Shown piece after piece: positions 1 to 9,543 of a stretch of DNA of 64,000 nucleotides; position 1 is the first letter of the stretch; each line of letters opens with the position of its first letter. The notes beneath the pieces were generated by a model, which was not told the DNA's origin, searched no databases, and was given only the letters and a program-made list of their open reading frames with translations. Source of the stretch: Limanda limanda. Lineage: Eukaryota; Chordata; Actinopteri; Pleuronectiformes; Pleuronectidae. Made by a program: the position numbers and the translations under genes. The stretch spans positions 1,606,005-1,670,004 of the forward strand of contig NC_083642.1 in the NCBI RefSeq assembly GCF_963576545.1. Reading direction: 5' to 3'.

Positions 1-364
1 TTCAATCACCAGGTCTCATCCTGCAGTCACAGTATTAGAACGGACGGAAAAAAAAAGGTTTTCTACACTTACACCAGATATTTAATATAAATAAAACCCT
101 GTAGTGAGTGGACATTGAAACGACAGATACTACAAATGTTACTGTACCGCTTTTTATTTAATGAACTTAAAAAGAAATACAATAACTTGTTCAAATTCCT
201 AATTCTTTGCAGAGGTCTATTTATTCTGTTTTAAGTTTATAATATAAAATGACATTGCTTTAACATGAGAAATGTTGATTCTTAACGTCTGCTTGCTGTA
301 GACTCATAACAAGACACAACCGCACAAGGTAAAGAAAATCAGAAGCCTGTTTTCGTTTCGACCC

Positions 365-370
365 TTTATT
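365..370 (-). terminator. Poly(A) signal of copy 1
   Basis: AATAAA on the minus strand, about 90 bases beyond the stop codon. The same hexamer is kept at the same place behind copies 8, 10 and 12. Copies 7, 9 and 11 have CATAAA there instead. The rest of 1-458 is AT-rich 3' flank with no gene I can support. Confidence 0.7.
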
Positions 371-458
371 TTGATGTAAAATGACAATTTTAATAAAAAC
401 TTTTTTATAAAATTCATCCAGTTCTATATATAGACAAGGATGCAGAGTTATATTCAAG

Positions 459-1421
459 TTATATGTCTACAGGTTCAGCTCTCTCGCTCCTCTCCACTCG
501 TCCACACAGCCATGACTTCTTCAAGCGTCTCCATTTGCAGTGGCTGGTGGTGACATAGTACAGCACAGGGTCCAGGCACGTGTTGAGGGTGACGAGGGCC
601 GTGGTGACCCGCCTGGCTTCAAAAATGAGGTTAGCGGAGGAGCAGCTCTTGATGACATCCATGCGTTGCAGGAGGTGCAGCAGATTGGCCACGTGGTTGG
701 GCAGGAAGCAGAGCAGCGTGATGGCCAGGATGGTGTAAATGACCCTCAAGGCTCTTTGGGCTGTTTTAGTCCTGATCATGGAGATGCGCCTCACAACCAG
801 CGGGTAACACACCAGGATGATCAAGGTGGGCAGCAGGGAGAATAAGATCAGACTCAGCAGGTTGTACACCTTCAGACGCGTGCCCCACTCGTGCTTGGAT
901 AGGTTCTCGAAACAACTCTGTCTTCCAGATTGGTTGACGTTGGCTTTCAGAGGCCCCAAGAGGACGAAGACCAGCATCATCACTCCAGCGACGCACCAGA
1001 GCGCCACGCACACAGCCAGAGAGCGCCAGGGCCTCCGCTGCCTCAGGTAGGCGTGAGGATGCACCGTGGCCATGTAGCGGTCCACACAGATACAAGTCAT
1101 GAAACAGATGCTCATGTAGATGTTGCAGACGAACAGGACCCCAGTGATGCGGCAGGCGACGTCCCCAAACACCCAGTTGTCTCCGTTGAGGTGGTAGTGG
1201 ATCCTGAAGGGCAGAGTGCAGAGGATGAGGATGTCCGCCAGGGCCAGGTTGCTGATGAACACGCTGAAGGCTGTGCGAGGGGTGATCTTGAAGGTGAAGA
1301 CGAAGAGAGCAGCCAGATTTCCAGGTAGACCCACGACTAACGCCAGGATGTAGATCACTGGGAAGAGGGAGTACTGATACTCCACTGAGGGGGGGCTGCA
1401 GCTGGCTTCCGTCCCGTTCAT
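459..1421 (-). CDS. Copy 1: P2Y/LPA-receptor-like class A GPCR, intact (320 aa)
   Basis: Predicted seven-helix plasma-membrane receptor signalling through G proteins; ligand unknown. Landmarks by residue: extracellular N-tail 1-20; TM1 about 21-43 with GN at 34-35; TM2 with LALAD ending at D63; extracellular loop 1 about 76-84; C90 at the top of TM3, probably disulfide-bonded to C170 in loop 2; DRY at 114-116; CFLP at 238-241 in TM6; DPVLY at 284-288 in TM7 (the DPxxY form common in the delta group); tail Cys 306, possibly palmitoylated. N-glycosylation sequons at N2, N163 and N173. The tail ends PVDI, compatible with a class II PDZ ligand (inference). An in-frame ATG 26 codons upstream was rejected as start: it lies before a good 3' splice site (CAG at 1460-1462), and copy 9 has lost it. 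Closest relatives could be LPAR6, P2RY8 or P2RY10 types; I cannot assign an orthologue. Confidence 0.9.
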   Translation of the reverse strand: MNGTEASCSPPSVEYQYSLFPVIYILALVVGLPGNLAALFVFTFKITPRTAFSVFISNLALADILILCTLPFRIHYHLNGDNWVFGDVACRITGVLFVCNIYMSICFMTCICVDRYMATVHPHAYLRQRRPWRSLAVCVALWCVAGVMMLVFVLLGPLKANVNQSGRQSCFENLSKHEWGTRLKVYNLLSLILFSLLPTLIILVCYPLVVRRISMIRTKTAQRALRVIYTILAITLLCFLPNHVANLLHLLQRMDVIKSCSSANLIFEARRVTTALVTLNTCLDPVLYYVTTSHCKWRRLKKSWLCGRVERSERAEPVDI

Positions 1422-1459
1422 GATCAACGATTGATTGGAGGGTTGTTTTGTTTGTGTGT

Positions 1460-1993
1460 CTGTGAAAGAAGTCAAATGAACGTGTGGGTTTGTTTTCATT
1501 CACGCTGCTGCCTCACACACCGTCCTCTAACTGTAGCAACACAAACATGTTTCCATTCAGAGTTTTTCCCCTTTTGGTTTAACACAACATTGGAAACCAA
1601 TCTTTTACTCATCGGATCAGTCACGTGTCGACGTTCCTTAATGTCTAGTCCTTGCTTCTAATGCATTTCTCAAGAAACTTAACACATTTATCTGTTTTGT
1701 TCAGGTATAAACTATGATGGACATTTTTTACACTGCACAAAACACACTGTCTTGAGTGAAGTGAAATAACCGGAAGAAAATATTGAACACAAATAAAGGC
1801 AACACTTCCTCTAACGGTGTTTGTGAGACAATAGATTTTTTATCTTACTGCTTTTATATTAGATGTTAAACCTCTGTGACTCTCCCCTTCATTGCAGGAG
1901 CTGTTTCTAAGAAGGTAAACGTGTTGTGAAAAATAAACCCAGACTAAATAGACCAATAAACAAAGTATTTTGACATTAAACAAAGTCACTTAC
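1460..1993 (-). other. Intron 1 of copy 1 (compact type, 534 bp)
   Basis: Minus strand GTAAGT donor (1988-1993) to a pyrimidine-rich CTTTCACAG acceptor ending at 1460. It contains no transposon. At about 1625-1690 it has unique sequence where even-numbered copies carry a foldback element and a Tc1-like element. Splicing is inferred from consensus sites conserved in all non-truncated copies. Confidence 0.7.
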
Positions 1994-2096
1994 CTAGTTG
2001 TTGAGAGTCTGATCTCCAAATGTAGAAAGCAGCAACTGAGATTGTTGTGCTGCTGTGTTATCACCGTGTAGCTGTTCTCTGCGTTGTGTAGACCAT
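1994..2096 (-). other. Non-coding exon 1 of copy 1 with 11-aa upstream ORF
   Basis: The exon ends CAACTAG before GTAAGT. An upstream ATG at 2094-2096 opens an 11-residue ORF (MVYTTQRTATR) closed by TGA at 2061-2063. If the transcript starts upstream of it, this uORF could dampen receptor translation. The 5' boundary given is the uORF start; the true transcription start is unknown and no clear TATA box is visible. Confidence 0.5.
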
Positions 2097-2158
2097 GCAG
2101 CTCTGCTCAGGCTTCTTAATATTCTGTCAGTGCATCGTGTGACGAGTGGAGCAGGAAA

Positions 2159-2198
2159 CCTTAGCATGACATCAGAATCACCTCATGTCATGCTATGG
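2159..2198. promoter_or_regulatory. Imperfect palindrome upstream of copy 1
   Basis: Arms TAGCATGACAT (2162-2172) and ATGTCATGCTA (2185-2195) are exact reverse complements, extended by CC/GG beyond one mismatch. It lies about 60-100 bases upstream of exon 1. It corresponds to the perfect 19-bp-arm palindrome in front of copies 2, 4 and 6, with two compensated base changes. Confidence 0.55.
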
Positions 2199-3065
2199 CA
2201 GTGTTACAATAATAGACTGAATTATCATGAATTTGTTGCCTTGTTTGGACATGTGTTTAGATTTTAATGGGTGTAGGTTAAAAAACAAAAATGTCCCCTC
2301 AAAGTTTGACAGCACCACAAACTGCAGCCTCCTAAATTATCTTACATTTGGACCAACACAACATCACAACCTTCATGAGGGGAGGATTTACGACAGGGCT
2401 GTTCATCAGACAGTGTTTGTTAACTTTCATAAACATTTTATTAAAAATAAAGAGAGAGCAGATAAAGATAATCACTGGCTGTTGGTTCATTACAGTGCTT
2501 CTTTTTTCCTCTGTTCAACGTGTAATGAGATTGTAAAACAACACAACACATTTTGTTGCTCTGTCCTGAACCTCAGACGGCCAACACACAAAAGAAAGTG
2601 ATTATCTGCAGCGGGTGAAGGAAACTTTCTGCAAAAGTTTTAGGAGACATATGAACAAACAGTTGCCGGTATAGCTGAACTGCTCCTGCTGCTTTTCAGG
2701 GTCGCAGCAGTTTTAATTTGACATGTTTCAACTCACTTTGAAGAACCTTACATCAGTGTTTAGTCATAGCAGTAACGTTATATTTAGAATCAGAGTAAAT
2801 CATACAGTACTTCCTGTTTTCAATCACCAGGTCTCATCCTGCAGTCACAGTATAAGAACGGACGGAAATAAAAAGGTTTTCTACAATTGATATGTTATTT
2901 CATAATAAAACAGTGGTTGTACTGTATATGTACAGGTATCACATAGACTGCCTCACAACTTCATTAACCACGGGACCTGAAGGTGACTAGATTTGTCCTG
3001 ACTGTGCAGCCAGTTCCCCCCCCTCCAGTTCCATATAAAGACAAGGAAGCAGAGTTATATTCAGG
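2199..3065. other. Intergenic DNA between copies 1 and 2
   Basis: AT-rich sequence with no convincing gene. From about 2350 it matches 15,090 onward and 27,925 onward, which marks the left edge of repeat A. About 140 bases present in the other two copies (for example 15,425-15,560) are absent here at about 2,695. Confidence 0.6.
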
Positions 3066-4052
3066 TTATATGTCTACAGGTTCTGCTTCTCGGTCCACTG
3101 CAATCGTACTAACATCTCTGCTCCTCTCCACTCGTCCACACAGCCATGTCTTCTTCAAGCGCATCCATTTGCAGTGGCTGGTGGTGACGTAGTACAGCAC
3201 GGGGTCCAGGCACGTGTTGAGGGTGACGAGGGCCATGGTGACCCGCCTGGCGTCATAGATGTGTTTGGCGGCGGAGCAGGATGTCTTGATGACATCCCTG
3301 CGTACCAGGATATAAAGCAGATACACCAGCTGGCTGGGCAGGAAGCAGAGCAGCGTGATGGCCAGGATGGTGTGAATGACCCTTACAGATCTTTGGGCTG
3401 TTTTAGTCCTGATCATGGAGATGCGTCTCACAGCCAGCGGGTAACACACCAGGATGATCACGATGGGCAGCAGGGAGAATAAGATCAGGCCCAGCAGGTT
3501 GTACACCCCCGCACGCATTTTCCACTCGTGCTTGGATAAGTTCTCGAAACAAGTGTGTTTTACAGATTGGTTGTCGTTGGCTTTCAGAGGCCCCAAGAGG
3601 ACGAAGACCAGCATCATCACTCCAGCTACACACCAGAGCGCCACGCACACGGCAATAGAGCGCCAGGGCCTCTGCTGCCTCTGGTAGGCGTGAGGATGCA
3701 CCGTGGCCATGTAGCGGTCCACACAGATACAAGTCATGAGACAGATGCTCATGTAGGTGTTGGAGTAGAACAGGACCCCAGTGATGCGGCAGGCGACGTC
3801 CCCAAACACCCAGTCGTCTTTGTTGAGGTGGTAGTGGATCCTGAAGGGCAGAGTGCAGAGGATGAGGATGTCCGCCAGGGCCAGGTTGCTGATGAACACG
3901 CTGAAGGCTGTGCGAGGGGTGATCTTGAAGGTGAAGACGAAGAGAGCAGCCAGATTTCCAGGTAGACCCACGACTAACGCCAGGATGTAGATCACTGGGA
4001 AGAAGGAGTACTGATACTCCGCTGAGTTGAGGCTGCAGTTCGTCCCGTTCAT
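3066..4052 (-). CDS. Copy 2: P2Y/LPA-receptor-like GPCR, intact (328 aa)
   Basis: Same scaffold as copy 1 with DRY, CFLP and DPVLYY retained. N-tail is MNGTNCSLNSAEYQYS (sequons NGT and NCS). Loop 1 carries NKDDW and loop 2 reads LKANDNQSVKHTCFENLS. Loop 3 carries LVRRDVIKTSCSAAKHIYDARR-type sequence with a local Lys in place of the Asn seen in copies 4 and 6. The tail is eight residues longer than copy 1, inserting SRDVSTIAVD before EPVDI, with new Ser/Thr sites. The start is the ATG 3' of the acceptor at 4091-4093. This is the first even-type gene, with a transposon-bearing intron. Confidence 0.9.
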   Translation of the reverse strand: MNGTNCSLNSAEYQYSFFPVIYILALVVGLPGNLAALFVFTFKITPRTAFSVFISNLALADILILCTLPFRIHYHLNKDDWVFGDVACRITGVLFYSNTYMSICLMTCICVDRYMATVHPHAYQRQQRPWRSIAVCVALWCVAGVMMLVFVLLGPLKANDNQSVKHTCFENLSKHEWKMRAGVYNLLGLILFSLLPIVIILVCYPLAVRRISMIRTKTAQRSVRVIHTILAITLLCFLPSQLVYLLYILVRRDVIKTSCSAAKHIYDARRVTMALVTLNTCLDPVLYYVTTSHCKWMRLKKTWLCGRVERSRDVSTIAVDREAEPVDI

Positions 4053-4257
4053 GATGAACAATTGATTGGGGGGTTGTTTTGTTTGTGTGTCTGTGAAAGA
4101 AGTCAAATGAACGTGTGGGTTTTTTTTCATTCACACTGCTGCATCGCACACCGTTCGCTAACTGTAGCAACACAAACATGTTTCCATTCAGAGTTTTTCC
4201 AATTTTAGTTTCACAAAATATTGGAAATCAATATTTTACTCATCGGATCAGTCACAT

Positions 4258-5100
4258 GTCTGATAAATGCATAAATAAATACAGAAATCAATAATAAATA
4301 GAAATAAATAAAGAAATGTATAAATAAATGTCTTAAATATATTTCCACATTTGTTTATTTCTACATTTATGTGTCCATATGTAAATGAGGTAGGAGGTCC
4401 CAAACTCAGTCTCGAGCAGGATTGGTCAACTGAGCCATACACACACACACACCCACAGGCCCCGGAGCTCCGCCCCCGCTACACACTCGCTGAGAGACAC
4501 AAGCAGTGACTGAGACTTGAACTCGTCACCGTGAAGCAGCTGCTCAGTGACTTTGTAGAACAGTGGAAACAGTGAAAACACCGAGCTTCTCTGGTCACAT
4601 CTGCTCAGAGATCAGCTGCTTCATGGGCAGAGCAGAAGTTTGTACCGGGCTGGAGTTTCTGTTTCCTCCTCCTCTCTGCTCGCTCCTTGTGCTCAGTAGA
4701 ACACGAGACGTGACGCTCACAGTTACTGACACCTTAATCATCCCAATAAAAAATAACCTGAACTAACCCTCTGAACTTGAACTAGTTCATTTTAAGTGTG
4801 AACTGGCTCAACGCTGCAAACAGCTACTGGACACCAGTCAGCATTGAAAGGCAGAAGTAGAAGGGCTGGATCATTACACTCCTATGACCAATCCTGTATG
4901 AGACTGCGGTTAGGCCCGCTTTCTCATTAGCATACGGACACAGAAATGTGGAAATGAATGAATGTGGAAATAAATAAATGTGGAAATATATTTAAGACAT
5001 TTATTTATACTTTTCTGTATTTATTTCTGTATTTATTTAATTATTTCCTTATTTATTTATATTTGTATTTATTTATACATTTATTTATTTATTTATATTT
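4258..5100. mobile_element. Foldback (long inverted repeat) element
   Basis: Two AT-rich arms of about 125 bases face each other. For example 4321-4352 is the reverse complement of 4977-5008, and CTCATTAGCATACGGACAC (4923-4941) mirrors the segment ending near 4389. The core of about 530 bases is GC-richer, with a CA microsatellite, AATAAA near 4745, and an open frame of 67 codons (4563-4766) kept open in all six copies of the element. No transposase and no clear target duplication is seen. It may be a MITE that captured a host exon or promoter. Confidence 0.65.
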
Positions 5101-5124
5101 AAGTCATGTATGATCCTCTATACT

Positions 5125-5630
5125 TATCACGTGCTGTGAAAAAGTATTTACCCCCTACCTGATTTTGTATTTTTTTGCATTTTTGTCACACTTAAATGAT
5201 TCAGATCATAAAACAAATTTTAATATTAGACAAAGATTATTAAGTAAATACATAATGCTGTTTTTAAATGATGATTTCATTTATTAAGGGGAAAAATCTA
5301 TCCAAACCTACTTGGCCCTCTGTGAAAAAGTAAATGCCCCCTTAACCTAATAACTGGTTGTGCCAACCTAAAAAAATGTGGTTAATCAGAGTTCATTCAT
5401 GATTTATCAAGGGGGGCAGTTACTTTTTCACATAGGCCCAGGTAGGTTTGCATAGCTTATTTCCCTTTATAAATGAAATCATCATTTAAAAACTGCATTT
5501 TGTATTTACCCGGGTTATCTTTGTCTAATATTAGAATTTGTTTGATGATGATCTGAAACATTTAAGTGTGACAAATATGAAAACAAATAAGAAACCAGGA
5601 ATGGGGCAAATGTTTTTTCACAACACTGTA
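5125..5630. mobile_element. Tc1/mariner-like miniature element (about 500 bp)
   Basis: Inverted repeats of roughly 180 bases. The left end GTGCTGTGAAAAAGTATTT and the reverse complement of the right end, GTGTTGTGAAAAAACATTT, align and keep aligning inward. It is bounded by TA at 5125-5126 and 5629-5630. There is no transposase. The single CTCTATAC at 5116-5123 just outside it is an unoccupied hAT target (see 40,421). Confidence 0.7.
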
Positions 5631-5963
5631 TATCTGTTTTGTTCAGGTATAAACTATCATGGACTTTTTTTACACTGCACACAACACATTGTCCTGTATT
5701 TGTTACAGAGTTTTTATCCAAAAAGAGTGAAGTGAAGTAACCGGAAGAAAATACTGACACAAATAAATGCAACACTTCCTCTATTGGTGTTTGTGAGACA
5801 ATAGATGTTTTATCTTACTGCTTTTATATTAGATGTTAAACCTCTGTGACTCTCCCCTTCATTCCAGGAGCTGTTTCTAAGAAGGTAAACGTGTTGTGAA
5901 AAATAAACCCAGACTAAATAGAGCAATAAACAAAGTATTTTGACATTAAACAAAGTCACTTAC

Positions 5964-6066
5964 CTAGTTCTTGAGAGTCTGATCTCCAAATGTAGAAAGC
6001 AACACCCGAGATTGTTGTGCTGCTGCGTTATCACCGTGCTGCTGCTCTCTGCGTTGTGTAGACCAT
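5964..6066 (-). other. Non-coding exon 1 of copy 2 with 11-aa uORF
   Basis: Donor CTTGAACTAG|GTAAGT-type on the minus strand. The uORF from 6066 reads MVYTTQRAAAR then TGA, as in most copies. The 5' end is unknown. Confidence 0.5.
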
Positions 6067-6080
6067 GCAGCTCTTTGCTC

Positions 6081-6107
6081 AGGCTTCTTAATTTTCTTAA
6101 GAAGCCT
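6081..6107. promoter_or_regulatory. 11-bp perfect inverted repeat upstream of copy 2
   Basis: AGGCTTCTTAA and TTAAGAAGCCT are separated by five bases. It sits just upstream of exon 1. Copies 1 and 7 keep only the left arm. Confidence 0.5.
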
Positions 6108-6141
6108 GCATGACGCACTGTATGACGAAAGGAGCAGGAAA

Positions 6142-6181
6142 CCATTGCATGATATGAGGTTCACCTCATATCATGCAATGG
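6142..6181. promoter_or_regulatory. 40-bp palindrome (19-bp perfect arms) upstream of copy 2
   Basis: CCATTGCATGATATGAGGT is followed by two bases and its exact reverse complement. It could form a cruciform or bind a dimeric factor (inference). Repeated at 19,010-19,049 and 31,843-31,882, with a one-base variant at 33,033-33,072 and 43,549-43,588. Confidence 0.65.
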
Positions 6182-6621
6182 CAGTGTTACAATGAGAGAT
6201 GTTTGGACGTGTGTTTAGATTACTATTAATCTGCTTTGAGAGTGAAGTTTAAAGAAAAAAAACTTTGCCTCGAAGTTTGACAGCACCACAAACTGGAGCC
6301 TCCAAAAATTATCTTACAGTTGAATCAACCCAACATCACAACCTTCATGAGGGAGGATTTACTACAGGGCTGTTCATCAGACAGTGTTTGTGAACTTTCA
6401 TAAACAATTCATTAGAAATAAAGAGAAGCAGAGAAAAGCCATCCTTATTTAAAGTTTGATAGAGAATAAAAGCTGCAGACCGAGACACTTTAGTTTAACT
6501 AGGAGGCTTTAACAAGAAAGGATGGATATTTGAGATCGTGTTCATAGTGCATATTCAAGCCTATACCTTCCTTTTCCCAACCTTTCCAACCGGCTACACG
6601 ATCTGTATGATAATTTCTCGA
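6182..6621. other. Upstream flank of copy 2, no gene
   Basis: AT-rich sequence shared upstream of most copies (for example 31,883-32,322 and 42,430-42,840). I see no coding potential or RNA gene. Confidence 0.5.
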
Positions 6622-6945
6622 TGTGCACAAAGAGGTCACACATGCTTCACATTTTATTTTTTATACCAGGCCCTTGGTTCATTGTGATTTCCACACGTAA
6701 GAAAAAACTCTTTTTTTTGTTGTTTTATAACCAGTGTTGGGAAATGGTTTTTGTGGAACCACAGGCCTCCTTTTCGGCCTACATGTACTGAAGACAGCAT
6801 GTTTCTTTGTTCTTAAGAAAGCCAAGGAACTCACTCTCCCAGAATGCTTCAGGTCCTTTTGTTCCAGCAGTTTCACCCAGAGGTGTGAAAAAGCCACCAG
6901 TGTCAACTCCAATTGGTCACTCTGGCCCCATGACCTGTGAGGTCA
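6622..6945 (+). repeat. Promoter-bearing module, 3'-truncated before its TATA box
   Basis: Homologous to the first third of the module at 36,688-38,200. It has the CCAATTGG box near 6909 but stops at GAGGTCA, joining directly to the 3' flank of pseudogene 3 at GCCATTTTGCAGAG. Confidence 0.6.
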
Positions 6946-7225
6946 GCCATTTTGCAGAGTTCTATTTATTCTGTTTTAAGTTTATAATATAAAATGACAT
7001 TGCTTTAACATGAGACATGTTGATTGTTAACGTCTGCTTGCTGTAGACTCATTACAAGACACAACCGCACAAGATAACAAAAATCAGAAGCCTGTTTTCG
7101 ATCCGTCCCTTTATGTTGATGTAAAATGACAATTTTAATAAACATTTTTGTATCTTTAAGTCTCCAGTTCCATATATAGACAAGGAACCAGAGTTATATT
7201 TAAGTTATATGTCTACAGGTTCAGC

Positions 7226-8041
7226 TCACTCGCTCCTCTGCACTCGTCCACACAGCCATGTCTTCTTCAAGCGCCTCCATTTGCAGTGGCTGGTGGTGAC
7301 ATAGTACAGCACGGGGTCCAGGCACGTGTTGAGGGTGACGAGGGCCGTGGTGACCAGCCTGGCATCGTAGATGCGGTTGGCGGTGGAGCAGGATGTCTTG
7401 ATGACATCCCTGCGTTACAGGAGGTGCAGCAGATTGGCCACGTGGTTGGGCAGGAAGCAGAGCAGCGTGATGGCCAGGATGGTGTGAATGACCCTCAAGG
7501 CTCTTTGGGCTGTTTTAGTCCTGATCATGGAGATGCGCCTCACAACCAGCGGGTAACACACCAGGATGATCACAGTTTGCAGCAGGGATCAGAAGATCAG
7601 GCCCAGCAGGTTGTACACCCCCACACGCGTGTCCCACTCGTGCTTGGATACGTTATCGAAACAACTGCAGCCTTCAGATTGGTTGACTTTGGTTTCCAGA
7701 GGCCCCAAGAGAACGAAGACCAGCATCGCCACTCCAGCTACACACCAGAGCGCCACGCTCACTGCCAGAGAGCGCCAGGGCCTCTGCTGCCTCTGGTAGG
7801 TGTGAGGATGCACCATGGCCATGTAGCGGTCCACACAGATACAAGTCATGAGACAGATGCTCATGTAGATGTTGGAGTAGAACAGGACCCCAGTGATGCG
7901 GCAGGCGACGTCCCCAAACACCCAGTGGTTCCTGTTGAGGTGGTAGTGGATCCTGAAGGGCAGAGTGCAGAGGATGAGGATGTCCGCCAGGGCCAGGTTG
8001 CTGATGAACACGCTGAAGGCTGTGCGAGGGGTGATCTTGAA
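7226..8041 (-). pseudogene. Copy 3: truncated GPCR pseudogene
   Basis: Homology to the other copies runs from the tail (QRSE then TGA at 7226-7228) to the codons before KITPRT of loop 1 in the cytoplasm. Codons for the N-tail and TM1 are missing: sequence diverges abruptly after GATCTTGAA at 8041. Two further in-frame stops are present: TGA at 7589-7591 in TM5 (Cys to stop relative to copy 7) and TAA at 7415-7417 in loop 3. Its loop 2 is the most divergent in the array (KVNQSEGCSCFDNVS). Intron, exon 1 and promoter are gone. It cannot make a receptor. Confidence 0.9.
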
Positions 8042-9535
8042 CATGAATACATATATGAACTAAAGCCATAGACTATATATAATCGACGTAGGATGCTTGA
8101 CGTCACCCATCGGCTGAGTGAAGACTGAGAGGAGGCTGCATGCTACCAGACGTGGCTGCTAACCGGCTAGCGCTGCAGTGTTGCTGCTTCAGGATGGTCC
8201 TGATCTTCACAACAAACTCACTAGAGGTAAGTAACCTTGAAACTACACAAAAAAACCTATTGCTTTATCAATTATCATAATCAAATGCTTACATGCCTCA
8301 AGTGATTTTTAATACGTAATTGTTAAAAAGGTTAACGTTTATTTAATGTGTAATGAACAGATTGAAGCAAATTAACTTCATTACTAGAGAGTTGTGTTTG
8401 GTTGTGACTTGATTTTAATTTTAATAAATTAAGTTAATATCAATACGCTACATGTAAATTAGACAGTTTAGAGAAGATTATAATCTCCACACACCAGTGT
8501 TGTAAACAGTTCTATTTATTACATAATTATGATTTCTCTCTGAGAGAAGTGGAGACTTGATGTGGACTGTTTTCAACAGCTCTGTGGGAGATTATCACCT
8601 TGAATATTAAAGATGAGGTAGAAATACATTTTATCTATTTGTACAATGTTTTGTTTCTTTCAGTACATTACATTTCATTTAGCTGATGCTTTTATCCAAA
8701 GCGACTTACAATATGTGCATTCAACCATGAGGGTACAAACCCAGAGCCCAGTACATCGGTTCTGTCTAAAATCTGTGGTGCTTCCACCTGCTGAACATAG
8801 AATAAACTGTAAGAACCAGTCTTTGCTGGAACATACAAAACATTCTTTTAAAGTGAGTTTCTTCTTCTCATTAGATGAAGCACTGCACCCCCTGATGTCT
8901 TCAGCAGCAACATGGTGGAGATCGGAAGCTTCAGGCTGGTCAACATGAGGACGACATGCACCAGTTGTGCAGATCACCTGCAACTGTTTTGGCAATCATT
9001 GCTAAGTGTCATGGATAATATAATTAATGTATATATTCATTATATATTATATATTCAAATGAACACTTATTAGAGCAATGTTTATCTTTTGCTTCCTGAT
9101 TTGATACACTTTAGATAAGAACCCAGTGTTTTATTTTTCTTCTTTGCCATAAGAGACAGAACACGGTCAGCACAGCTGTGTCCTTCAGGCTCGTCCGTAC
9201 CTAATAAAATGATAGGAAACATAAAAGTATGGCATTATTGTAGAGGAAGTGTTACTTATGAACAAAGCTTGTATCCTTATTTTCTGTGGATATTCAACTA
9301 CTGATTTTGAATATGGTTTTGGATTAAACTGTGCACTACCAAGACAATGAATGTAATGTATGGAGTTCTACCACATGATTAGTATTGCATATATTATTTA
9401 ATACATTATGTATTATGTGCAATGCTTTACTTTGAATGTTTGTAAGTGATGAAAACATGTCTGTACCTGGAGTCAGTGTTGAAGTGATGACTCAGTGTTC
9501 AGTCTGGTTGGATTCCAGTTGTCTCATGTTGGACA
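8042..9535. other. Foreign DNA abutting pseudogene 3; no clear gene
   Basis: Starts with a TATATAA-containing stretch and GACGTCACCC near 8100, reminiscent of a dispersed fish repeat (recall, not tested). GAG|GTAAGT near 8225 is a good plus-strand donor without an identified partner. The rest is AT-rich. Confidence 0.4.
8662..8745 (+). repeat. Dispersed fish repeat with TTTTATCCAAAGCGACTTAC core
   Basis: The core at about 8690-8710 also occurs at about 12,752 with diverged flanks, and in A2 at the equivalent places. I recall this core as widespread in teleost genomes; its family is not assigned here. Confidence 0.5.
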
Positions 9536-9543
9536 TCCTAGAG

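Larger units (their letters stand above)
4091..5963 (-). other. Intron 1 of copy 2 (1,873 bp, transposon-filled)
   Basis: Same donor and acceptor as copy 1, but enlarged more than threefold by a foldback element and a Tc1-like miniature element between the shared intron ends. Confidence 0.7.

Noticed and set aside
4053..4130. In-frame upstream ATG giving 26 extra N-terminal residues (copy 2 and others)
   Set aside because: Separated from the receptor by a good 3' splice site, poor initiation context, and lost in copy 9.
3403..4179. A 258-codon minus-strand frame overlapping copy 2 in another phase
   Set aside because: Out-of-frame shadow; it runs through the inferred intron acceptor and has His/Pro/Leu-rich composition typical of a shifted GPCR frame.
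7286..8071. A 261-codon plus-strand open frame over pseudogene 3, with similar plus-strand frames over every receptor copy
   Set aside because: These are antisense shadows of the GC-biased receptor coding region. They have no start context, recur in step with the receptor frame, and show acidic/His-rich low-information sequence.
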